A stretch of 64,000 nt of DNA, from positions 8,556,001 through 8,620,000 of the forward strand of contig OU612075.1 in assembly GCA_914767715.1 (NCBI GenBank). Direction: 5' to 3'. Positions 36,701 through 48,700 of the stretch are shown here, piece after piece; within the stretch, counting starts at the first letter, position 1; each line of letters starts with the position of its first letter. The position numbers and the translations under genes are program-made. Below the pieces are notes generated by a model. It was not told the origin of the DNA and searched no databases. It was given only the letters and a program-made list of their open reading frames with translations. The stretch is from Membranipora membranacea. Taxonomy: Eukaryota; Bryozoa; Gymnolaemata; Cheilostomatida; Membraniporidae.

Positions 36701-39700
36701 TATTTTTGATATTATGTTATATGTATTCTTTACATTTTTATAGTAGTGAAGGACTGATGGAAGTGCTGAGGGTAAATGGCTGTGTTTATTTCAGTGTTTA
36801 TTGGCCAATGATTGTATCTTATCATGAAAAGTTCTGGTTCTGGGGACAAATTATTAATACCATCTCGTGCAGAAAGGTCTTTTACATACACTCACCAATT
36901 TCTTCGTGTTTGAATAATAAGGGGCTGGACAGGGGCCGATATCATGCCAAGCGTCCCTTGATTTTTCACAATATTTCATTGAATTGTATATAGTAAACTA
37001 TGACTCACAGCACAAACTAATTACGTCATGTCGTGCTACTTAAGTGGGACATATTGTGATCAGTGAAGCATAAGCATTGTCCTGTCTAGGTAGTATATTT
37101 AGTCTATGGCGAGAGCCTAGCAGCTATCAGATTGTGATTTTGGCTGTTTGTGATTGAAAGATCTCCTGCCGGTCCCGACACAGCAACTCAAGTTTGGAAT
37201 TGTTTTAACTTTACAAACTCACGGTTGGCGTTGTCCCAGGTGTATCCGTGGTACTGGCAGATCGTTTCCTGATCAATGTCCGTAGTTTATTTTTCAACTG
37301 GCTTTTCTTGTGCAGGTATGTGTATTGCGCGCTTTCTACAAATATAATATTCATCAAAAACCTCCACATAAATGTTAATATTGTGTTAACAACTGTATCA
37401 CAACAGAATTTAACTCAAGCTGAAGACTAACCAAAGACCAAAGCATGTTATAGTCAGGCAGTTACTTATGACGAAGTTTTCAAATAACAAGCACTTCCGG
37501 GAGACTGTGACATCCTAATGCAGAACATGGGAGTTACCTTCCCTTATGGAAGGCACTTTTTCCACCATCAATAACTCATGCCATGTAGCTAGAGCATTGA
37601 ATTTGTTTACCATGCAAATCTGACAAAACTTTATCATAAGTAACTGCCTGACTACAACATGCATTAGTCTTTGGGTAGTCTTTAATTTTTAAATTATGGA
37701 CAAATTGTAAAAATTTAATGACAATAGGAGTGACTGGTTCTGCTCTCCCTACAAAATTAAAAGAGTTGTCTACCCATGAGCACTTCCTGCACTTTATTAT
37801 TAAACTTTTTTTTTTGAGGTTTTCATATTTATAAGTACATTATAAACAAATTTTTTTGACCTCAAACAAAAACAAACAAAAATGTATACTTACCGGCTTG
37901 TTGTCCATTGAGGTTGTTCGGCAGCAACTTTTGTGGCAGCGCTACATTCACACTGTGTAGAAGCGAAGTATCTTTCCATCTCTGGATACTTGCAGTTATT
38001 ACTTTTGATTTCATGATCTTGTCGGCTACTATCAATCTCGCTTCCGTTTTGCCTGTTTCGCTTGTTTTTGATGATGAAGCTTGATCGACGTCTAGTCCTG
38101 AGGGCTCCCTCATTCTCGGAAACCTTACTGGTACAGTAGGGCTGTATCCAGGCCCTTCGAGTACGCTGATCACTCTTGTTGTCATCGTTTTATTGTATGG
38201 TACTACTACTCTGCGCAGTGAAACCCCGTTGAGAGATTCGCTCGATTTTGCTGCTGTTCCTTGATAGGTGACGACTCGGGGCTGAGCGCCATTTGTTTGT
38301 TCCCTTGTGGGTAAATTAGGGTGTGGTGGCTGTTGGTCTAGCTGTTTCAGTAAATCTTCGGCAGCAGAAAACCTTCCTCTCCGTAAAGATAGCTCACTAG
38401 AAACAGTCTGATGTTTGCGTAATTTGTCTAGGACTGTGGGGGATGCTGGAAAAACCTCCGGTACTGTTCTGGTGAATCCTTGCTCATCAGAAGAGTTAAG
38501 AGTTATCTCATCCACCGAATGGGAAGATTTACATAAATCATCAAAAATTGTTTTAACACCTTTGTTAATATTTGCGGTAGATTGAGCAATTGGCAAAGTG
38601 ATAATATGATCTTTTTGATTTGGGGAATCATTGAGGGTGTCATTTTTGTTTATTGGAGAGACATCAAGTATTTCACCACCCTGAACAGCAAAAGACAGAG
38701 GCTCAACAGGAGCTCTTCTTTCAACCCATTTAACATTCGACACAGTCTGAGCGCTGCTCAATGTGTTACGGAACTTTCCAATACGCTCAACATTTTGAGA
38801 CTTGTTATGGAGTTCATGCTCTTTTGTTGGACGGCCTTCTGTCCGCGAAACTTCAATTATTTCACCACCCTGAACAGCAAAAGACAGAGGCTCAACAGGA
38901 GCTCTTCTTTCAACCCGTTTAACATTCGACACAGACTGAGCGCTGCTCAAAGTGTTACGGAACTTTCCAATATGCTCAATATTTTGAGACTTTCTATGGA
39001 GGTCATTTTCTTTTGTTGGACAGCCTTCAGTTCGAGAGACATGAAGTATTTCACCACCCTGAACAGCAAAAGACGAAGGCTCAGCAGAATTTCTTCTCTC
39101 AACCGGTGTACCGCTTGCCACAGACTGAGCGCTGCTCGAAGTGTTACGGCACTTTCCATAACGCTCAATGATTTGAGAATTGCCATGGAGGTCATTATCT
39201 TTCGTTGGACGGCCTTTACTCAGAGAGACATAAAGTATTTCATCACCCTGAACAGCAAAAGATGAAGGCTCAGCAGAATCTCTTCCTTCAACCCGTTTAA
39301 CGCTCGACACAGACTGAGTGCTGCCCAAAATGTTATGGAACATTGCAATACGCTCAATGTTTTGAGAATTGATATGGATGTCATTATCTTTCGTTGGACG
39401 GCCTTTACTCTGAGAGACATGAAGTATTTCACCATCCTGAACAGCAAAAGACGAAGGCTCAGCAGAATTTCTTCTCTCAACCGGTTTAGCGCTCGCCACA
39501 GACTGAGCCCTGCTCAAAGTGTTACGGTACTTTCCACTAGGCTCAATGATTTGAGACTTGCTATGGAGGTCATGCTCTTTCGTTGGACAGCCTTCAGTTC
39601 GAGAAACATCAAGTATTTCACCACCCTGAACAGCAAAAGACGAAGGCTCAGCAGAATTTCTTCTTTCAACCGGTTTAACGCTCGCCACAGACTGAGGGCT

Positions 39701-42700
39701 GCTCAAAGTGTTACGGTACTTTCCACTATGCTCAATGAATTGAGACTTGCTATGGAGGTCATGCTTTTTCGTTGGACGGCACTCAGTTTGAGAGACATCA
39801 AGTATTTCACCGCCCTGAACAGCAAAAGATGAAGGCTCAGTTGAGTCCAGCGTCTCATTATCTTGTTCGGCATTAGATGACAATGTTGAAGTTTTATTTA
39901 GTGCGTCATGACCAGCCTTTGAACATGCTTTCTTTCCATCCTCTAGATCTTTGACATGTGCTGCAACAAAAGGGAAATGGTTTAAACTGTTGTCTATATA
40001 CTCAGACTGTAGCCTAAATACCCAGACTGTCGCCTAAATACTAATACTGTAGTATGAGTACTTAGACTGTTTAGCAGCACTTCAAACCAAGCAGCATGAA
40101 CTAAATTATGAATGTGAGTAACGATGAACAATCCCATACTTAACCTGTTCCTACTTGACCAGTCTGAATAAAACATGGTAGCATGGCGCATCAGAGAGGC
40201 ATTTTCACAAGATTCCCACAGCGCAATATTACCCTGGAGTTAAAAAAGAGATGAGTCTAATCCTATTGATGTTGCCACCGATCTAATTTAAGTTCTCAAA
40301 CTCTGTCGACTGCCGTTAGTGGCATTCCGTTATCAACCACAGTCAAGCTGCAGTTAATAATGTAATGCCACTACCAACGACGCCGGCAGAGTTTAAGCCA
40401 ATCACACCGATACAACATTTACAGTACATTGTAAGCTGGCTTATTTAAACTTTATAATTCAAAACTTTGGTTAATTCAGACAGAGAAAATTGGCCCATTC
40501 AGCTGGAACCCAATGCATTCTCATGTCACTTAAATCAGAATCTGCTTAATTAGAACAAATTTTTGTGGTTCCCAGAGGTTAAAACTAAGCGAACCACACT
40601 GTATACAGTATGAATGACTCTAGACTGGGATTCAGTCCAACAACTCAAAGTTGTCTACTCACATAACTCCACACAACAACAAACCAAAACCCATCGGCCA
40701 ATCAAAACAAAGCCAAAACACAAGCACATAGGTCCATTTAGGTAGGCACAATAATAGTGATACATGAGTAGATAACACCACAGAAGCAATATCCAGCACA
40801 ACCAATAATACAGATAAGGCCCCATTGTTGGCCTGAATCTTAGGCTAGACTGACTCACGTTGTACTCTATGTATCTCCCTCATATGGTTGTATTTGTCCT
40901 TAGTAGTGCCAACAAATTTACAGCCTGAATAGTCACACCTCCAGGCCTTATACATAGGCTGCATTCCATGCTGTGTGTTGTGTACGTTAACAATGTGGTT
41001 GAACAGGTCTACGGGGTCACTGTGCTGGAACTTACAGCCTGGCTCTGGGCAGAGGTGGTACCTATAATAATCATTTATTTAAAGCTATAGTTGCGCCTCC
41101 CCATATTTGGTATCATAATGAAGGTCTCCTGTCTAATTAGGAGCACCATGGCAAACTTGAATGGCCTATGGACACAGTTGAAACCATCAGCTTTACTTGA
41201 ATGTAAACGTTTTCTCAACTTTTCTCAACCACTAAGATTGTCTTCTCTTTGTTGCTCTATAACACAGAAAACATAAAGAGGGGACAACCTTAGTGGTTGA
41301 GAAAAGTTGAGAAAAATTTTCATCTTGGTAAAGCTAATGGTTTCAACTGTGTCCATAGGTTATTCAAAAGGTCACCAGGGTGCTCTAAATTGGACTGAGA
41401 CCTTCAATATGATACCAAATATGGGGAAGCTTTAAAATCAAGTTGAACACATACTACTAAGCCATCAGGGGGGTCTTTCAAATAGATTGAGCGATGCTTT
41501 AGTAAAGCAAGTTATCGCAGTTACATTGTTTATCATTGAGTGAGCGATTTGTGAGTGAGAGCCTAGTAGGTATCGCTCACCCTGTGAAGTATACATAAAA
41601 CGATGTTCTATTTTCACCTGAATAACTGGAAACTGGGAGTAACCTAAAGTTAAATAGAGTTTAACTGGCTACTTTAGGGTGGGATGATGTTAGCTAGTGC
41701 CAGTTTCCGCTAGGTTAGGTTGGCATCTATGTAGATACGATGCAAAGAGGGCATACTGTATGATCCCTGACATAAATACTGTATGTTCCCTGACGTAAAT
41801 ACTGTATGTTCCCTGACGTAAAAACTGTATGATCCCTGCGTAAATATTGTATGTTCCCTGACATAAATACTGTATGATAACTGACGTAAATACTGTATGT
41901 ACCCTGATGTAATGCCAGAGCACCTACCTTTTCATATGAAGATGGAGAGCCGCTCTGAATGCACATTTAAATGAGCAAAGTTTACACTGCCTTGGGTATA
42001 CACCTTCATGTTTCATTGATACGTGATCCTTTAAATCTAGAGTTAAAAACGTAAACGAGCCATCAAACATTTATCTCAGTTATTAGGGTCGTGCCCCAAT
42101 GGAATACGAGACGACAACTTTTGTTTGAGACACACTAACTAAAATAATGACTTTGTGGTATAGTACACAATATGGCTAGAAAGTTAATCAATTTAAACAG
42201 TAAACAACTGAACCTTGAATATTGATCGATGCCCCACCAACAACTTTCTAAAGTTTCAGCCAAGCTGCTGATTAAATGTTTTACAACTGGCCTGCAGGGT
42301 TACTCAAATAAAGAGAGAAAGAAGCCTGCTATGACACACAAATAGTCATAGGCCATATAAGTTTATCTGCATGCAGTGGCCTAGGGAAGAACCCTGCCCC
42401 CAACACAAAACAAGACTTAGCTAACGCCACCTCCATAACGTTTAAGAAAGGCATTGACTTGCCACCTCCTAACCAATAAGAAAATTAAACGATTGAGCTA
42501 ACCCTGCCCCTCCTCTTTTACAAACCCCAACAATACCATACACCTCACCAATAAATCACACAACGGATAGGGAGCACTACAGTATGCCATTTATATAGAA
42601 ACTCACCAGTTTTACTTCCATACGAGGCGGGACACTGTTCGCACTGAAATCTGACCTTCTGATGAATTCTCCTTGTATGGTTCCTCAAGCTCTCTTTACA

Positions 42701-45700
42701 TAATGTCGAAAAGTCACAACTCTTACACATATGCCGAGGTGGGTTTTCTGTGTGCTGACGTCGCATATGTATTTTCATTGTTGTCCTCCATTTTGTTGAA
42801 AAGTCACAGTGCTCGCATGTGAACCCTACCATAAGATTGATTACAAATACATGTTTCAGAATTCTCACGTTAAAGCTATAGTAGCGCTTTTGGGGTAGTG
42901 ATATTTTCTTAGGTAAACAGATAATGCGAATCACATGCTAACTATCATATCTTTCAAAGATTCTCCCCAACTTCAGGGCACCATGATCTAAAAATTTAGC
43001 ATTTCATCCATATCTACATGTTATAGAGCGATAAAGGGGAGACAACCTTAGTGGTTGAAAAAAGTTGAGACGAATTTTCAATTTAGTAAAGCATTTGGTT
43101 TCAGCAGGGAGAATGGAATTCCATTCCATTCTCCCTGGTTTCAGCTGTGTCCATAGGTTATCTAAAAGGTTGCCATGATGCACTTAATAAGACTGAGACC
43201 TTCATTATGATACCAAATATGAGGAGGCGCAACTATAGCTTTAATACAGCCAAAGAATACCGGTCCCAACATAGTGTCAGACCTTTCTGGATAGAGACAA
43301 ATGTTTGGCAGTCCCAAGAGCAATGTTCACACCCGGCTGGGTGTTGGGCAAGGGGCAAGAGCTTTGGGGGGAGGGGGGCTAAAACTAATGCTCTGTTGAT
43401 CATGTGTAGAATATAATTCAATGTTACACGATTCAGCAGGCAGGGTCATGCACCAAAACAGGTGAGGGTTCAATTTAAGTTGCTGTAACGCACAATCAGA
43501 AGCTTTCTCAGGACTGTCAGGAGCTTTACCAGGTTTGCTGGTAGCTTTCTCAGGTTTGCCGGTAGATTTTCCAGGTTTGCCGGTAGCTTTTCCCGGATGC
43601 TCACGTCTCATGTGAAGTTTGAGATGTTTGGATTTACATTTAACCCTACATATTGGGCAGCATCTCAGAATCTCAAACCCATAGAGTATCTGTTTTGTGT
43701 CATCCCCATCCTCAGACCTGCAACAGTTTAAAAATACCCTAGAGGAGTAAACATAAGCTAAAATAAGTTTAGCTGATGCCAGCTAGCACCAGTTCTCACT
43801 AACTTGGAGTTTGTATAAAGTAAGATGGTAGAGTAAATTTTTTCCTGGCAATGAATTTCAATATTTTAAGCTAGTGCGTAGATCAAACTTAACCTCTTTG
43901 AATACTTTTCTCATCTTGGGTATGACCATGCCTTTGATATTACCACTGAGGAAGGCTATATGATAGCTAAATACTAAGTATTCCACAGTGTCAAACTTAA
44001 ATATTAGTGTCACACAATTGTCAGGTATCAAGTGTCATGTGTCGCACAAGTGTCATATGTCACAATTGTCAAGTATCACACTCACATTTCAGAATCCTCG
44101 CCTGATTCTTCAACATCACTCAGCTTGCCATCAGAGCTGCTTGAGCTTGTGTCTTCCTTCTCTTCAGGTCCTTGACTCTGATTGGATATTTGTGTAGATT
44201 TTCTCACTCTACGCTTTACAGGAGGCTTGTAACTTTCGTCAGACCAACTGTCACTGCCACTGTCACCAGAGGTGGTTGTGGATGAGTCACTGTCCGAATC
44301 TTCACTGAGGCTGAAAACGAAAATGGAATAAAGCACAAGGGAACTATGCAAAAAACCAAAAAAGTCCTAGATAGCTTTTGCTTTCCCACAAAATGGGGAA
44401 TATATGTTCTACAGAAATTGGTCTCAATCTACTTATTACTCATAATTAAAGAAGCCAAAAGCAATGAACTCCAATAGAAAAGAAGAACAATTAAAATATA
44501 GCCCATGTTGTCACCCCAAATGCCCTCAGGGAGATATTGGTTCCCTTGGGGGTGTGGAAATATTTATAAATTTGAGTTGTTCCCACTACCCAGCGAGGAG
44601 ATAATCCCTTCGTGTTACACATAATAGGAAATAGGGCAATAATATCGCTGTGAATTAAAAAGTTATTACGAATTGACAAACGTTTTCTTTTTTATTTCTA
44701 GAGCAGTCTAAAATTTAGTGACAACACGATCCTTAACCCGATCAATGACTGGGGTGAAGATATTACCCAACCTGCTGTGTAAATGCACTGCTGATGCTAA
44801 CAAATCACTTACGAAACACCAACCACGTTACTGCGAATTTTTTAAAAACACGATACCACAACCTCTTTTGCGCAGCATGTATGATGAAGAAATTCACAAT
44901 ACTTCAAATATCTTTCTTTACCTGTTGTGAATCTTGTGAACATCAATGACCTCATCGACTGAGCGCAATATATCTATTTGCTCTGCACTTGCTAAGTGCA
45001 CTTCAAAATCAGAAGGAAACTGGTGACACGGGTCTTCTTTAATGGCAACATCAGATGTATCTGAGAAACAGAATGTGAAGCAATATGCTACAAACTCCAC
45101 TATAAGGTTACCAGTATTTTGTGTGACTTCAATTATTTTTACATATTTCATTAAGTCACCACACCACCTTTTAACCATTTCAAAGACATTACCTCAGTAA
45201 TCAATCTTTACACTTACAAGTCATTATCTATGGCTAACAAAAAAGGAAACATGATACAGATATAAGCCACATCTACATGTATCATTCAATGTGTGAAATG
45301 AGTGCAGAGTCAGCAAAGTTTATCGAACTTAGCTAGAGGGTATTGGTGTTATATCTTTTATACCTTTCTTAGAACTCTCCCCTGTCAATGTACCTGTCTG
45401 CTTGGTATCCCTGAGATCGAGCTCCAGATTGCTTGGCAATTCAACCTCTGGATCATTTGTAATTTCATCTGATTGCCCTGAAAAGACAAAAAACATGTCA
45501 GAAATGTGCAGATAATAACTGAAATCACAATTACAATATTAGTGTTTGTTTTGGAATTTTCAAATAATTTTTTGCTGTCACTGTTGAATCTCTCTGGAGC
45601 CTCAGGACGATTTTCAGATCAGACAATGATGAATCTAACACAGAGCCAGGTGGATCTTTCAATTAGAATGAGGGATGCCTTTTAAAACAAATCATCACAA

Positions 45701-48700
45701 TCACATCGCTCAGAATTATCGCTTGCTTGGTCTTTCAATTAGAAAAATCGGAAATTGCGCACTCAGAATGTATTAAAGAGCGATAGCGACACCCTAGGCT
45801 GTTTTTGATTGAAAGACCTACTGCTGATAAGCTTACCTGTCTGGTCATGGTTAGTTGTTTCTTTGTTGAGTGAATCTTCACTATGTTCCGTAACGGTAAA
45901 TTCAGCACGCTCATCTAAATCTAATAATGGTAATGGAATATATTTGTTTGTGCCTTGCGACTCCTCACTCTCTTGTCGGGACTCCGAAACAAAATCAGAG
46001 TCTGTTCGTTTCTCCAGTGCGTTTTGAGATTCTGATATTTGATTGGTTAGTGTGTCCATTTGTGGTTTGATATCTAAAGGTTGGTCAATACCCACAATCC
46101 TGTTCACATCATCAAAAGAGGTAGACAATCCCATCACAGAGAAAATTGATGCAATGTTTGCAGCGACAGCCACTTTGCTGGTTCTGACCGCATTTGAAGC
46201 TTCGATTGAGGGATCTCTAGTTAGCACAGGTCTGAATGTTTGGAAGTTCTTGCCATCTGTTCCGCCCATCAACAAGCAGGGCAAATAGCTATCCACCTTT
46301 TCCCCGAATTCACTACAACACAAAATTCTTTGGTAATACAGTGAATGGTTAACGACTAAGCGGGACAAAATTCATGTTGATTCTCTGAAATAGAATTTGC
46401 TTGCTTAGAATGCTAACTTCCTAAATGATAACAAGTTTAATTATTATCAGATGCAATATTACCATGTGATAATAAAAATTGATTCAACTCGTGAATCTAC
46501 CATATGGAAAATGTAAAAAAGTCAATTCTTGTATTTCATCATTTGGGACGTTTGCATTCTAAACAAGCAAATTCTAAACAACAACTTGAAATTTCACATA
46601 AATACATAAGGGTCCTGAAGCATCCATGTAATAAAGATTAAAATCATCAAAGCTGAATCTCTAGTTGATGTGCATTGGTCATTCTACAACATATTTATAT
46701 AGCTTAACCCATAGAGATAACTCTATGGGTTTAACTTACTGGAACAGTTGAACTGTAGTGTTATCCGGGTGGCACCCTCTGAGATGTTTGAATAGCAGCG
46801 CCTTACTCCCAAACCTGCTGCCACAGTGTTTACAGCTTATAATATGACCTTTGCGATGCGCTGCTTTAATATGACGTACAAGCAATCTAGAACTGGTAAA
46901 TTTCTCAGGGCATATCTCACACCTGCAGCAAATGTTAAAGGGCAACCAAGGTTTCAAACAACTTCTCATTGATGGCCATTGATTAATAGCAGATTGCACC
47001 TTCTGCATGGGGAAAAAGACAAAATATAATTCGGATGATTATTCAGCCAGAATTCTTGTGAAACATTTCTTCCATCAGGTACTCAAACTCAACTAAAAGA
47101 GAATACCACATAGCAGTTTCCTGTTCCTGTTATTATTTAGCCTGTCCCTAAAAAGACCACAAAAGTACCTAGAAATAGCTGCTTATTGGCATTCTTTTGT
47201 GGTCTTTTTAGGGACTTTTGAGGTGTTTTTTGGCATTCTTTTGCGTTAAATTCAAGAAAAATGAAGATGCAATGAAAAATTGTGTTGGTATTTCTTGTGT
47301 GCACCATGGTTAATGAAAGCGGCTTCGTATGTGAGAACTTTCAAAAAAACTTTGTTTGGCCACAATAATGGTTATTTGGACAGCATGTTTGGCGTTATGC
47401 AAAGGTGGCAAAAATATTAGCCGTATTCGAGAGTCTACTGTCATTGCAATATGCAAGCTAATTTTTTGAAAGTCAATGTGTATGACATTTGAAAAGTACT
47501 CTAAGAGAAAATCATAATTAATTTTGATTCGAGCCTATGATCTGTTGTGAATTAATGATTGAAATTTCGCATATTTTCACGGCTTCAAAAAAAAAATGCG
47601 TTGTATGGAGTGACGTAAAATGTCAATTTAGACTAGTCATATATTAGAGAAAATCAAATTTTATGATGAATGCAATCTCTAAGTATACATTCCACATGTT
47701 TTGAAATTTCTTGCATTTAATTTGACTCCTCCATCTGCTTTGACAAAAACAGCGTTTTCTGCCTCATTTCCTCCCTAAAATGACACAACGTCATTGAATC
47801 AAGTTTTTGTTCAGGTATTCATTTTCAGTAGCTCGGCAGCTTTCCAACGGTATATGATATGTTGATATTTGGATCGGTCTTTGACATTACCTTAAAGGAG
47901 TATGTCAATCTCATTAATCTTTGATAACGAAATAGAGCAGTAAATATTCATAATACAATGATAACGACGGTCCTTCATTATCACACACATCTTCCTAGCC
48001 TTCTGGTGATTAAAGGCAGTTTTTTTACCTAAATTTTAACCTTATGTTTGGAGTCGTCCTCTCTCCACATGGGTGCCCAAGCAGCACTATTCATCCTATC
48101 ATTGCGGGATTTTCAAGATAAGCCAAATTAGCTCGTTTTCCCTAGGCCGCATGAGGGCTAAATTGTTCCCTAGTGGAGAGAGGACAACTCTGTACCTAGG
48201 CTCAAATTCGAGCTAAGAAAACTGTCTAATGAGTCAGGATGTCAGAAAATGAATAGGCTGGCGTATCTCTGCATTTCCCATTGGTGGTCAAATAAACATG
48301 GTAAATAACTCATGACACAGTTTGGCGAAAAGATGGTCAGAGTGCTGAGACCTTGAGGTGTCAGTTGTCAATGTTTTTCTCAAATTTTAAGAGTATTCAT
48401 TGGTTGAGGTTGGTGATCATGGAATGCCTCCCTAAGGCAAGAGTTCTTATAACTCAAGGCTGTACTTGTAGGCCAAGCATGTGTACAATAAATGTATCAA
48501 CAGTACTGTGTCCCTATGGCTGTACATCCATCACATACAACATTAGACAACTGAAGCCTTGGAACCCATAGCAAATCTATCATTAGTCTGAGTAGCTGGC
48601 ATGTACACTGATCACATGATAGATAATTGCATGTATATCTCTGTTGGTAGAGAGTGAATTGACTCGCATAGCTCGAGTTCATTGGAAGTAATTTGGTGTG

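Larger units (their letters stand above)
32075..39844. repeat. Source half 1 of the locus duplication
   Basis: This segment contains the LRR-EGF 3' end and zinc-finger exons 15-13 and is matched by 5924-11902. Differences from that copy: a 2.5-kb foldback transposon present here, and no TTAA MITE at about 37410. A stretch equivalent to 11261-11337 is missing here. The repeat array of exon 13 is present here but deleted there. Confidence 0.88.

Noticed and set aside
38582-39832. Long plus-strand open frames (227 and 165 codons) opposite exon 13
   Set aside because: They lie antisense to the 189-bp coding repeat. A period divisible by three keeps any open frame open, so the frames are explained by the minus-strand array. 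The minus-strand frame is the one tied to splice sites.
41750-41912. CRISPR-like array
   Set aside because: The units are directly adjacent with no spacers, and the genome is animal. It is a minisatellite.
43327-43530. Extension of zinc-finger exon 9 to a stop near 43327
   Set aside because: The frame is open, but the donor at 43529 (GTAAAG) gives the phase 1 needed by exon 10, whose fingers clearly belong to the same protein. The extension could be an alternative end at most.
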